Of a stretch of 64,000 nucleotides of DNA, positions 21,780 through 34,454 are shown piece after piece. Source of the stretch: Conchocele bisecta (lineage: Eukaryota > Mollusca > Bivalvia > Lucinida > Thyasiridae). Every line of letters begins with the position of its first letter. Position 1 is the first letter of the stretch. Under the pieces are notes generated by a model. That model searched no databases. It saw only the letters and a list, made by a program, of their open reading frames with translations, and had not been told where the DNA came from. The translations under genes and the position numbers were made by a program. The stretch covers positions 54,735,968-54,799,967 of the forward strand of contig CM055273.1 of assembly GCA_029237695.1 (NCBI GenBank), given 5' to 3'.

Positions 21780-22082
21780 CCAATGCGCCCAATGCGTCTA
21801 AAAATCTAAATGCGCACTTTAGTCATACCGGAGGTGAAAAACAAGCGCCTGAATCGGTATGACTGAAGTACGAAATGGGCGAAAAGGGCGAAATGGAGAT
21901 TGTAAGAAAATACCCAATGTTTGTCAACTATATATTGTACATATACAACTGCATAATATATATAATAAGAAAAACAATAATTTCATGCATTAATTAGCAA
22001 GTTATAGGCGATATAAAACTCCATTTCGCCCGACAATCTCCATTTCGCCCTTTTCGCCCATTGCGCACTTCAGTCATACCCC
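21780..22082. repeat. Fold-back unit with GGCGAAA/TTTCGCC motifs
   Basis: GGTATGACTGAAGTACGAAA, then GGGCGAAAAGGGCGAAATGG (about 21860-21898), is mirrored at 22032-22080 by CCATTTCGCCCTTTTCGCCC and CTTCAGTCATACC. A diverged third copy of the right arm with GCGCACTTTAGTCATACC lies at 21780-21831. Confidence 0.75.
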
Positions 22083-22089
22083 GCCTGAA

Positions 22090-23400
22090 TCACAGACATA
22101 CAATAACAAATTGGCGGGAGAGACGGAATCCGAACAGATTCAACACCCAGTGGCAACATATCAAGATTAACTTGTATTCGCATAATATATGTGTGTGCCA
22201 GAGTGTAATTTGTTTACATATCTCTATTTTTATGCCAGAGTGTACTTTGTTTACATATCTATTTTTGCATACAGTGGATATACCTAGATTCTGGATAATA
22301 AGCCTTCGTTGGCCAGTTACTAGAGCTATAAGCATACAAAAACAATTATTCAAAACTTTTTAAAACAATAAACTTATCGTAAAAGTGCTGTGAAACCAGA
22401 TTTATCAAAAAGTGCTGCTTGTTTCCATGTCGTCCATTTTGTTAACGTATCATCCAGGCGCTTGTAGAAAATAGACTGTGACCTTAGACTCTGGATTTTT
22501 GTTGTTGGGTTTATTCTCATCCTGTAGTGTGGCGCACCATCGGATCAGAGTGAAAAATGGTTATCTAAATTATCAGAGGAGTGTACAGTAAACAATTTTC
22601 CACCTTTCCTTTGCCAGTCATAAATGACAATAATATTATCACAAGCTAATAATCATACTGCAAGATGCTTTCAGATCACATTTAATTTTCATTTGTGGTA
22701 CATGCTATTTTACCATATTCATTAAATTGCAACTACAGGAGGATATATACCAACAACAAGATATAATAACAATCTACAAACTGTAGAATATTATTTCTGA
22801 GCATTTTTATAAATCAACAGAACAATAAATTCTATTAAAAACACGGAGTTTATATCTACATCTGTGTAATCAAATATAATTCTGTGTTAGTTTTTTTTTT
22901 TTTTTCATATAAGACCCCCCAGTATAATGAGAAGCTCTCTTCTGGTAATTGGACAGCTACCAGTCTGTGTTTACATGACATTGACTGCTCAAAATGGCTA
23001 AAGAATCCAGTGACGCAGACTGACAGAACCATGCTTTGTAAATCCTTTTCAATAATGATGTTTCTGAGTGGACAAAAGTGGGAATAGCTGAAATACAACA
23101 TTTTGAAGGTATTCTAACAATTTTGATTAAAACGTTACATGACCAAGGGCGATGTGGAATATTTTTCTCCATTTGACAGATAGGTGTCTTCTGCAAAAAA
23201 TGTCCGGGAAACTGACAATGAAAGTTTCCGTGATTAATGACAAATGCGGTTTACGAAAATTCCCGACGCGGGGGTAATCCCGACAAATGGTTACGCTACT
23301 GTATATATGGTCGTGTAGACTAACATGCAATGTCTCTATATCATGTTTAACTTCTATTTTTCATTATCTGACTTTATCATTTATTATTTACTTTTCTATA
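22090..23400. other. Non-coding, no gene recognised
   Basis: Overlapping short frames occur on both strands, including two on opposite strands at 22856-23330. None has recognisable domains, splice context or codon bias. Confidence 0.45.
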
Positions 23401-23699
23401 GAGACTGACTTCCATCCCATTGGGTCACATAGCGAAATTTAAACTCGAATATTCGATACGATAATTTACGAATACGCGCATAATTTCGTACAATATCGGA
23501 AATATGCAAAGTAACCAACCAATGAAATCGGTTGACATATGTGGGTTTTTTCCCGCTAAGATGTCAGATAGTCTGGCAGCCAAGTGTTCCATGCAAGAGC
23601 TAAACTTTATTTTGAATAAAAAAAATTTTATTGCCGATTTTGATTGCCCAGATCATCAACATCAAGAATCCGACTGATGGCACTATGTCATATTTGATC

Positions 23700-24300
23700 G
23701 TTTTGAGAAATTTGCATACATCCAAAATGGCTGCCAAACAGTTATAGTGAGTAATAGTGTGTCATCTATTCCACATGGGGTATTAGCATACATTAACAGC
23801 ATAAAGTGGATTTACTTGACTTATCGAGGTAAGTGATCATTAAATTTCAATTCACTGTTAAATGGTAAAAATCCAACATGGCCGCCAAACGTTACATGAT
23901 ATTTTGCATATGACTGCTCCCACGTACACTCCATATGAAAACAACATGTATACTAATCTTGGATATATTGACATGATAAACGCTTACAGTAAGTTTGATA
24001 CGTAACTAGACACATTTGTGAAGAGCGAAAGTCCAAGATGGCCGCCATATATACAGAAATTATCCCATGACGATCATCTCGGAGAATAATAAGTAAGTAT
24101 ATAATTGCACATGGATGTCATATCGTAGTAAATTGGAATAAAAGTACTGAAGTTATGTATACTATGAACGTTTTTACAAACTTAGGAATACAATTAGATA
24201 AATACCAATAGCAGAAATCATAGATGGCCGCCAAATATAAAAATAATATATTGAACAAATTGCACATAATTACTAGGATTATAAGTAAATATATCTGCAA
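23700..24300. repeat. Decayed tandem repeat with ATGGCCGCCA motif
   Basis: The motif AAGATGGCCGCCA or a variant recurs near 23728, 23878, 24037 and 24222, spaced 150-186 bp apart, within otherwise diverged AT-rich units. Similar motifs occur on the other strand near 30345, 30495 and 30648. Confidence 0.5.
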
Positions 24301-24653
24301 TATTAGATACTTATATACACGCCAGATGTATATATAAAGATACATTACCTCGCAATGGCAAGCAATCATATCGTGTAATGATTAAAATATTACATTTCAA
24401 AGGAAATAAATATATGGATAATGGAGGCTCTAGAGATGCAGTATACATGGACAACAACTATTACCCAACAGTCCCAACATATAAAAAAAACAATCATATT
24501 GAAGTGCAGTACACAAAGACATGACAACAAGGATGCCGCTTTGGTATTGTCAAAACAGTCCAGTTGGGTGATTGAACCTGATTAGCCACCATAGAATTTC
24601 TCCCGCAAACCTCTCCATCATACATGAAAAGGACAGTATTATACAAGGCAATG

Positions 24654-25052
24654 AGTGGGTTGCATGTGGGTGCATGCGATGGGTAATTTAACGATCGGGG
24701 TTCATCCTCACTGTAATTCCGACTGGAGACCTGGTTTGGCCCTCACATACGTCTTTGGAATTTTGTATGTGACAGTTGAATCTGGTTATACCCCTTATGT
24801 GAGTGTTACGATTATTCGTAATCCTATTTTAGGGGAAGGGGCCAAGTGACTTCGGTGTGGTATGGACCTGGCACCAGGTCGGGTTATTCTAATTTCAGGG
24901 CTGAATATATTTTATCTTTATGTAAATATTCCGTTCTGATTTTGGGATTTTCCCCCCAATGCATCAGGTTAAAATGGGATTGAACCCGTTTGCCCGGCCT
25001 TACATGACCTTAGCTGTTGATAGGCCGTTAAACACCAATAAACAAACAAACA
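24654..25052 (+). mobile_element. SINE-like interspersed repeat, full-length copy
   Basis: A ~400-bp unit with a tRNA-like 5' region (GCATGCGATGGG; B-box-like GGGGTTCATCC), a conserved body (TAGGGGAAGGGGCCAAGTGA) and a tail GGCCGTTAAACACCAATAAA followed by CAAA repeats. Related copies occur at 40529-40745, 54688-55108 (minus) and 59077-59446; tail fragments are at 47036-47098 and 52797-52823. A tRNA-derived SINE is the best reading, but the family is not identified. Confidence 0.7.
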
Positions 25053-25348
25053 AGGCAATGATGAATCAAAAATGATTAATACAGGTATACTGTACAAAAA
25101 AGACATTCATTATACAAAATAGATCGGTTTCCATAATTGAAAGCTAATATTGTAAATATAACTATAAGAAAACAATGATATAACTAGAGCAGCTTGAGCT
25201 GCATCAACGGTTTGAGCCTCAAACATTGATTTCATGTGTAACTAAGCTTTAGCCCAAGGTGTAAACTATCGGTTGCAAAAAGAATTTCTGAAGTTTTAGA
25301 ATGAACAGTCCAACATTATTGTGTTCGCATCATCACACCGATGTGGGA

Positions 25349-25415
25349 CCGGTTAGCTTAGAGGTAGAGCGATGGACTCGAGCGAGGGATACCGGGTTCG
25401 ATCCTCAGCCAAACT
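25349..25415 (+). other. tRNA-like sequence (SINE head or tRNA pseudogene)
   Basis: GGTTAGCTTAGAGGTAGAGC resembles a tRNA D-arm with an A box, and GGGTTCGATCC is a good B box ~30 bp later. The anticodon and T stems do not pair cleanly, so this is not scored as a functional tRNA. It abuts the first 780-bp unit and may be the pol III promoter of a SINE. Confidence 0.5.
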
Positions 25416-26053
25416 TTTAGCTAAAGGACTGAAATATCGACTACAGCAAAAACAATTGAAATCGAATGATAAATAACGAAGCTGATGTCACATCCGTTTG
25501 CTCTATTTTGAAAACTTGAAAAAATACGTTCATCTTTGACATCGAATAGAGCCGTAAGTATTCAAGATATAGCTCTGAAAATTATCATCTTTCATGCGGC
25601 TGACACTCCCCTATCACCCTGGCAAGACATTATGTTGCTGACAGTACTGTACAAATTGGAAAACGTTTGTAAAGACCACCCGTTATCAGCCGAAATTCGG
25701 CAAAATCGTTGAAAAGTATGTACATTTTTCAAATTCAAATGCATCTAGCTCTTTTATTTGAGCAGATAGCCGAAAACTGTCAGCTAGTCTGAAATAGAGA
25801 ATTTTGTCAGCTTTCCAATGCAAAAAGAATTCTTGAAATCGGTTGGAAAATAAGGAAGTTATAGGAAGTATGACGTGACTTGACATCACTTCCGTTTTCG
25901 TGGAAAGTAGCATTAAAAGATATCTGAAAATCTCTGAGTCTCTGCTCACACTTGATCCGAATCGGCATGCAAAATTTGAAGTCGATCCGACCAGCGGTTT
26001 TGTGTAGATGGAGGGAGCCCGTAAGTCAGCAGATGATTATTTTTCGATAGTTA

Positions 26054-26097
26054 TCGCCCTTAAATTGCAGTTTACGCCCTTAAATTGCAGTTTACGC
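26054..26097. repeat. Short direct duplication within the 780-bp unit
   Basis: GCCCTTAAATTGCAGTTTAC is present twice in immediate succession, and again twice in the next unit near 26836. The duplication therefore predates the amplification. Confidence 0.85.
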
Positions 26098-27679
26098 CAT
26101 TTCTAAATACACCTAATAAAATTAAATATGTGCAATATTCCGCCAGTGAAGTTTTCGTTTGTTTTTCACCATAGGCCTGGCACAAAGCGGGAAAGTTTTA
26201 GCTAAAGGACTGAAATATCGACCGCAGCAAGAAATTTTGAAATCTATTGATAAATAACGAAGCTGACGTCACATCCGTTTGCTCTATTTTGAAAACTTGA
26301 AAAAATACGTTCATCTTTGACATCGAATAGAGCCGTAAGTATTCAAGATATAGCTCTGAAAATTATCATCTTTTATGCGGCTGACACTCCCCTATCACCC
26401 TGGCAAGACATTATGTTGCTGACAGTACTGTACAAATTGGAAAACGTTTGTAAAGACCACCCGTTATCAGCGGAAATTCGGCAAAATCGTTGAAAAGTAT
26501 GTACATTTTTCAACTTCAAATACATCTAGCTCTTTTATTTGAGCAGATAGCCGAAAACTGTCAGCTAGTCTGAAATAGAGAATTTTGTCAGCTTTCCAAT
26601 GCAAAAAGAATTCTTGAAATCGGTTGGAAAATAAGGAAGTTATAGGAAATATGACGTGACTTGACGTCACTTCCGTTTTCGTGGAAAGTAGCATTAAAAG
26701 ATATCTGAAAATCTCTGAGTGTCTGCTCACACTTGATCCGTATCGGCATGCAAAATTTGAAGTCGATCCGACCAGCGGTTTTGTGTAGATGGAGGGAGCC
26801 CGTAAGTCAGCAGATGATTATTTTTCGATAGTTATCGCCCTTAAATTGCAGTTTACGCCCTTAAATTGCAGTTTACGCCATTTGTAAATACACCTAATAA
26901 AATTAAATATGTGCAATATTCCGCTAGTGAAGTTTTCGTTTGTTTTTCACCATAGGCCTGGCACAAAGCGGGAAAGTTTTAGCTAAAGGACTGAAATATC
27001 GACCGCAGCAAGAAATTTTGAAATCTATTGATAAATAACGAAGCTGACGTCACATCCGTTTGCTCTATTTTGAAAACTTGAAAAAAAGACGTTCATCTTT
27101 GACATCCAATAGAACCGGAAGTAGTCAAGATAGAGCTCTGAAAATTATCATCTTTTATGCGCCTGACACTCCCCTATCACACTGGCAAGAAATTATGTTG
27201 CTGACATTACTGTACAAATTGGAATACGTTTGTAAAGACCACCCGTTATCAGCCGAAATTCGGCAAAAAATCGGCAAAAATCTTTGAAAAATATGTACAT
27301 TTTTCAACTTCAAATGCCTATAGCTCTCTTATTTGACCAGATAGCCGAGGATTGTCAGCGAGTCCGAGATAGAGAATTTTGTCAGCTTTCCAATGCAAAA
27401 AGAATTTTTGAAATCGGTTGGACAATAAGGAAGTTATAGAAAGTATGACGTCACTTCCGCTTTCGTGGAAAGTGGCATTAAGAGATTTCTGAAAATCTCT
27501 GAGTCTCTGCTCACACTTGATCCGAATCGGCATGCAAAATTTGAAGTCGATCCGACCAGCGGTTTGGGCTGTAGACTGAACGGCTGAATAAAAAAAAAAT
27601 AAAAAAAACAACAAAAAAACAAATACAATAGGTTTTCGGCGCAGCTGAAAGCCGCCTCAAACCTAATTATATGATGAAA

Positions 27680-28840
27680 CAAACAATTTAGATAGATATA
27701 TTAGTCTATTAAATTGCCTCATATCCATATTATTGAATTTTGTCACATTCTATATATGGTTGTGTACCATGTGTATTGCTGTCTGCAAGTACTATACTAT
27801 TTTTTGTTACCGTGAGTATTTAGTAGTGGCACAACTAGGTTGTCTGTCATATAATATCAATTACATTTGTATTAGTTGTGTCCTCCCTGTGGTATTTAAT
27901 ATATAGCATCTCCGTGTTCTTCTCGGAATTATTATATTTGTGATTACGGTTGTTTTCTTTGATCCACATTTATGTATACTGACGGCGTCATGTCTTAGTT
28001 TTTACATATCATATGCATTCACAGGTGCTGAATTCTGTCATATGTTTAAATAAGTAAAAGTCATTTAATGGCATATAACTACACAATAATTCGACAAAAA
28101 TAAAGTATTTGTATTGCTTATCTTTGAAACAATACATAGAGAAAATTGGTGTACATACATTACCTCATCATATAAATATGTTGCTCTACATCGGCGATAG
28201 TGGTCTGAAAACACATCAATTACTTGCAGCTTACAAAGTAATAAGTGATATTAAAATGTTGTACATCAACCATCATGTGCATACAGCCGCTTTGTGGAAA
28301 CTGACTACTTTCACAGAAAGAAAACATGTGGCCAATACTATCAGCTAAGTGGTTGTACTAAGTAGGTTGAAGGCACGTAATGATAGCCAGAAACTGGAAT
28401 AAGCTACTGGATGGCTGAACTATGTTATTGTACGTAATCACCGATTGTGACAGAAATATATAGACGTATCATCCATTTGTACCTGTTCAATTGCTATATT
28501 CAGACACTCAAGTTGTTAATGGCGCTACCTAGAGGAGCCATTTCATGCGATGTTGCACAGTAAATCACATTGAGCATTTGAGTTTTTGGAGCCAATGATA
28601 TAAACGACGACATCTGGTATTTTTACAAATTAGGAAGTCCTTGAAGTATATTGTAAAGTACAATATATCTCGCTGTCAACAATAGAAGTATGAATGCTGC
28701 TATGGAATGGCAAAACAAGACAAAACAATATCAAAAATATCTAACTGAATGCACGATTTTAAATATATTATAAATAATATAATTGTATTACTATTATAAT
28801 GTACTATATTCATATCCGGCGGCCATATTAGACTTACGTT
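27680..28840. other. Non-coding, no features seen
   Basis: AT-rich sequence with short frames only, lacking recognisable protein or RNA features. Confidence 0.45.
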
Positions 28841-28844
28841 ATTG

Positions 28845-30110
28845 CCAGCTGAAGCTGCATCAACGGTTTGAGGCTTGATGTACTGACAAACGTACACTGG
28901 CAAAGTGATTAGAAGACATTGCCAATGACGAAAACATATGAAACTCAAAAAAAATTGATGCAATTCCAATGAAATTGAAAAAATAAAGTTTTGTATTTTC
29001 AGAATCGCTTGACTATTCTAAGCATTTTTCATTATATAACGTTCTACGAAATGTGTACCGTTAACCCCCTAGTCTGACATTGAAGTTAAGACGATTCTAA
29101 AGCACTCGCAGCAAATGTCAGTTCGTATATAAAACCAGTGTCTGATACAGCCCACCATACCTGTCTGGCCTCCACCTCGAAGTTTGTCAGCTGTACACAC
29201 TGTTCTAGGCGGCTAAGTTTATATGCTCGTTCTCAAACTTCAAATGCATGTAGCTCGCGCATTTGAGCAGATAGCTAAAAACTACCAGCGAACCGGAGAT
29301 AGAGAATTTTATTGGCTTTTTAATGCAAAAAAAATATTTGAAATCGGTTGAATAATAAGGAAGTTATGACCATTTCAATTTTTTTTAAAAACTTCAAATG
29401 CCTACAACTCTCTCATTTGGGCAGATAGCCAAAAACTACCAGCGAACGGAGATAGAGAATTTTGTTGGCTTTTTAATGCAAATAAATATTTGAAAATCGG
29501 TTAGATAATAAAAAAGTTATGACCATTTCAAATTTGAAAAAATTGAAAAAAACGTCCAAGTTTGAAAGACAATAGAATAGAACTATTCAAGCCATTGCTC
29601 TGAAAAATATCATCTTCTGTGCGGATGAATGTCCCGCGTGACGCTGTCAAAAAATTATGTTGCTGAGATTACTGTACAAATTGGAAACTGTTTTCAAAGA
29701 CCACCCGACCCCGTTAAAATAAAATAAAAATCTGAAATTGTTGATTTTTTTCATTTTTCTCAATTTCACATGTCTATAGCTCTCTCATTTGAGCAGATAG
29801 CCAAACATTGTCAGCGAAACGAAGATAGAGAATTCTCGCAGCTTTACAATTCAAAAAGAATTTTTGAAATCGGTTGGAAAATAAGGAAGTTATAGGGAAT
29901 TATATGATATATGACGTCACTTCCGGTTTCGTAGAAAGTGACGTCATGAGATACAAATCGGCAGTTGATACAAATCGGCATACAAAATTTGAAGTCGATC
30001 CGACAAGCGGTTTGGGCTGTAGTCCCGACGGCTGAATAAAAAGAAAAAGAAAAAAAAAAAAACCAACGAAAACAAAAGGTTTGAGGAATCAAATTCCTCA
30101 AACCTAATTA
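28845..30110. repeat. Diverged relative of the 25.2-27.7 kb repeat element
   Basis: It starts with GCTGCATCAACGGTTTGAGG near 28857 and ends with CCTCAAACCTAATTA near 30095, as in the larger element. The inner blocks (TAGCTCTCTCATTTGAGCAG; AAATCGGTTG; AAGTCGATCCGACAAGCGGT) match its 780-bp units with many substitutions. Confidence 0.65.
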
Positions 30111-30807
30111 CATACGCTATTTACTACACAAGTTAGTTATCAGGTAATATGATATTTGGTGGTCACCTTGGACTAATACCATTGAAACATGTATCTAAAT
30201 ACATACCTAATGTATTGGAATAATTATATACCTAAATACAATATTTGTATGCAAATTCGCTCTGATATGATTGCAAGTATATAGTGTTTCTTATTTCAAG
30301 ATACGGTTGCAAGTACATACATTGTAATATATTCATACGGTATATGGCTGCCATTTTGGTCTTGTGTTATATAGATTAGTATATAATTTCACATCAAAGT
30401 TACAAAAAAACACACATTCATTGTTTTAAAATTAAAAAACGTATATTCTTTGATATGACGAATTAGTGAAAGTATGTAAAATAGTCACATTTGGCTGACA
30501 TCTTGGATTTTTTCTATATGCAGTTAAGGAATTGAATTTTAAAGTTGACCATTTGGGTCAGCACGTTAATACATTCATTATATTCTCTTAGATGGTTTAA
30601 TTTCCTCCTGGGGATGCAATTATATGGCACGATATATCTTGGTGGCAGCCATCTTGAATTTATGCAGATTTCTCCAAATGCTCAAGGGTAACAGATTGTC
30701 ATTTATCCCGTCAACACAGTGCGTATGTGCCGTGAAACATTTTTGATATCCAGTCAATACTATTTTTGCATTTTACAGCAATTTGTAGGTGTTGACAGGA
30801 TAAATAG

Positions 30808-30945
30808 AATAGTAGGTTAGTGCCGTGAATGGGAAAACATATCTGGCGCGGCACAGAAACGGGATGTGCTCGGCAGAGCCTTGTCCATCCCGTTTCCTGA
30901 GCCTTGCCAGATATTTTTTCCCATTCACGGCACTAACCTATTATT
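30808..30945. repeat. Fold-back unit, GGTTAGTGCCGTGAATGGG arms
   Basis: AGGTTAGTGCCGTGAATGGG at 30812 is mirrored by CCCATTCACGGCACTAACCT at 30920; inner arms ATATCTGGC and GCCAGATAT also pair, around a GC-rich centre. No coding content. Confidence 0.8.
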
Positions 30946-30949
30946 CTCT

Positions 30950-32120
30950 ATCAGTCGGATTCTAAAACTAGAAAGTCTACATAAGCAAAATCAGTAATAA
31001 AAAAACTTATTCAAAACAAGGTTAAGCCCCAAAATCGGCCTTTGGACGCCGGACTAAGAACAGAATTACGGAAGTTAATTTATTCTGCCGGAAATTCTTT
31101 GGCAAAATGGCGACCGTAGCGTTGTAAACTTTGTACACTTTATGTAGTCAGACAAAAGGAGCGATAAACACTTTATTTTAATAGGCAAGTCACCTATTGT
31201 AACTCATACAGGCTATTTAATATAATTTCTGGTTTTGCACTGCTGGTTTAGCACCATTAGACTCGTATTTAGACAATAATCGACAGATTTCAAATCTTGA
31301 AATCAAGTCGCTACAGTAGGTATCTTTGAGGTCTATGGCTGTAACGGTAGTTATTAATAACCATATTTAGCTCCGCGGCTTTTTCTTCATATTACATTTA
31401 CATTCATAGGTGATTCTAGCGTGTCTTGGATTCTGGAAGTCGGACTTCATCCATTTCGCGCAGCTGCAGGTTATAATTATCTCCCCTGTCGAGGAGCACA
31501 GGGGGAAATCTGACCCGTTTTCCTATATAATTTAATCATTTTTGAATGCTTCAAACAACTAAATTCCAATTGCTAAATCAAATTAAATGCAGATTTATAA
31601 TGTTATATGGTCATTAAAAAATATTTGTATCGCAATTTAGTATTTTCGTAGTTCTAATGGTGAAATATTCTGGCATAAAAATTATGTGTTTTAGAGCAAA
31701 ATGTATATTTTTACCTCATACATATCGGGTCACGTGACTAGTGATACGCTGACTTCCAGAATGGGCAATTATTGTTTGTATATACATGAATCACTTTCTA
31801 AACAATGTACAAAACAATTCAAATGCACCCGGGTCTGAAGATTATGTAATTATGAAAGATACAAAACTAGCATTCGTCACCATTGAAAGAAAAATCAACA
31901 CAAAGTCATAATGGTTACTCGCCTATACAACGTGTTACAGCGTGTCGAAACCCTGCTTGGGATGGGTTTTCGGCATAGATTTTACAGTTGCTAATACATT
32001 AACATAAATATCAAAAAAGATTTTGTGTGCAAACTGCACTAAAACGCGTCTCACTAACCTAAATGCGCTTTTTAAAATTAAACACGTTCACTTCCTCACT
32101 ATACATGAATATTAGCCGCC
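30950..32120. other. Non-coding, no gene recognised
   Basis: No reading frame of note and no recognisable element; a CACAGGGGGAAAT-type tract at 31498 is the only local oddity. Confidence 0.45.
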
Positions 32121-32129
32121 ATCTTTAAA

Positions 32130-32237
32130 AATATTGAATTACGTGACACACAGTGATTTGGTTGGCTAATGGGAAATGACGTCAGTCTCCAGTAACCAAC
32201 CAAACCACTGCGTGCACGTGATTGAAATATTATCTGT
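32130..32237. repeat. Short fold-back unit
   Basis: AATATTGAATTACGTGAC...GATTTGGTTGGC is mirrored by AACCAACCAAACCACTG...CACGTGATTGAAATATT, giving arms of ~40 bp around a ~25-bp centre. Confidence 0.75.
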
Positions 32238-34454
32238 CTTGCAATAAAGATTGCCATCAGCCAGAGTTCCAGTTAAGGTGCGTAACTTGGAGGTAAATTT
32301 TTTATTTCTGTATCAAAAATGGCAAGTTGGGAGTGCTTTAGAATCGTCTTAATGAGACGATTCTAAAGGACTCCCAACTTGCCATTTTTAGCTCGCCTGC
32401 ACGAAGTCGGCGTCGTCGGCATCGGCTTCAGCGTCGTCCACAAACTTAACGTTGGGTAAATGTCTTATAACTTCTGTTTCCTTTCATGGAACACCTTGTT
32501 ATTTCATACATGCATTCCTCAGATGACCCTCTATCATGCTGTAGCAAATCCATGACCGACCACCCAGCCCTTACCCCAAGGTCAAGGTCACAAACTTGGC
32601 ACATTCATAAACTTAATGTTGGGTAAATGTCTTGTAACTTCTGTTTCCTTTCATGGAACACCTTGTTATTTCATACATGCATTCCTCAGATGACCCTCTA
32701 TCATGCTGTAGCAAATCCATGACCGACCACCCAGCCCTTACCCCAAGGTCAAGGTCACATTCTTGGCACATTCATAAACTTAACGTTGGGTAAATTTCTG
32801 ATAACTTCTGTTTCCTTTCATGGAACACCTTGTTATTTCATACATGCATTCCTCAGATGACCCTCTATCATGATGTAGCAAATCCATGACCCACCACCCA
32901 GCCCTTACCCCAAGGTCAAGGTCACCAACTTGGCACATTCATAAACTTAACGTTGGGTAAATGTCTGATAACTTATGTTACCTTTCATAGAACACCTTGT
33001 TATTTCATACATGCATTCCTCAGACGACCCTCTATCATGCTGTAGCAAATCCATGACCCACCACCCAGCCCTTAACCCAAGGTCAAGGTTACAAACTTGG
33101 CACATTCATAAACTTAACGTTGGGGTAAATTTCTTATAACTTCTGTTTCCGTTCATGGAACACCTTGTTATTTCATACATGCATTCCTCAGATGACCATG
33201 CATCATGCTGTAGCAAATCCATGACCCACCACCCAGCCCTTACTTCAAGGTCAAGGTCACAAACTTAGCACATTCATAAACTTAACGTTGGGGTAAATGT
33301 CTTATAACATCTGTTTCCTTTCATGGAACGCCTTGATATTTCATACATGCATTCATCTGATTATACTCTATCGTGCTATAGCAAATCCATGACCCACCGC
33401 CCACCCAATCGTTACCCCAAGGTCAAGGTCACAAACTTAGCATGTTCATAAACTTAACGTTGGGGTAAATGTTGTGTAACTTTTGTTTATTTACAGGGAA
33501 CACCTTCATATTTAATACATGCATTCATCTGATGATACTCTATCGTGCTATAGCAAATTCATGACTCACCGCCCACCCCTTTCCCCAAGGTCAAGGTCAC
33601 AATCTTAGCACATTCATAAACTTAATGTTGGGGTAAATTTATTATAACATCTGTTTCCTTTCATGGAACGCCTTGATATTTCAAATATGTATTCATCTGA
33701 TACTCTATCATGCTATAGCAAATCCATGACCCACCGCCCATCCCTTACCCCAAGGTCAAGGTCACAAACTTAGTACATTCATAAACTTAACGTTGGGGTA
33801 AATGTCTGTTTCCTTTCATGGAACGCCTTGCTATTTCATACATTCCTCAGATGACCCTCTGTCATGCTGTAGCAAATCCACAACCCACCACCCAACCCTT
33901 ACCCAAAAGTCAAGGTCACAAACTTAAGCATGTTCATAAAGTTAACGTTTGGGTAAATGTTGTGTAACTTCTGTTTCTTTACACTTTGAACACCTTGATA
34001 TTTCATACATGCATTCATCTGATGATACTCTATTGTGCTATAGCAAATCCATGATCAACCCCCACCCCTTTCCCCAAGGTCACGGTCACAAACTTAGCAC
34101 ATTCATAAACTTAACGTTGGGGTAAATGTCTTATAACATCTGTTTCCTTTCATGGAACGCCTTGATATTTCATACATGCATTCATCTGATGATACTCTAT
34201 CGTGCTATAGCAATTCCATGACCCACCCCTTACCCCAAGGTCAAGGTCACAAACTTGACACATTCATAAACTTAACGTTGGGGTAAATGTCTGATAACAA
34301 CTGTTTCCTTTGATGGAACGCCTTGATATTTCATACATACATTCCTCAGATGACCCTCTATCATGCTGTAGCAAATCCACAACCCACCACCTAACACTTA
34401 CCCAAGGTCAAGGTCACAAACTTAGCAAGTTCATAAACTTTACATTGGGGTAAA

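Larger units (their letters stand above)
25190..27670. repeat. Repeat element with three ~780-bp tandem units
   Basis: GCTGCATCAACGGTTTGAG near 25198 opens the region and CCTCAAACCTAATTA near 27655 closes it. Inside, TTTTAGCTAAAGGACTGAAA recurs at about 25415, 26195 and 26976, starting units ~780 bp apart that are nearly identical at first and more diverged in the third. Short minus-strand frames of ~87 codons recur in step (25686, 26467) only because the DNA is repeated. A shorter relative lies at 28845-30110. Confidence 0.75.

Noticed and set aside
25349..25415. Functional tRNA gene
   Set aside because: A and B boxes are present, but the anticodon and T stems do not pair properly and the sequence runs into a repeat; kept only as tRNA-like.
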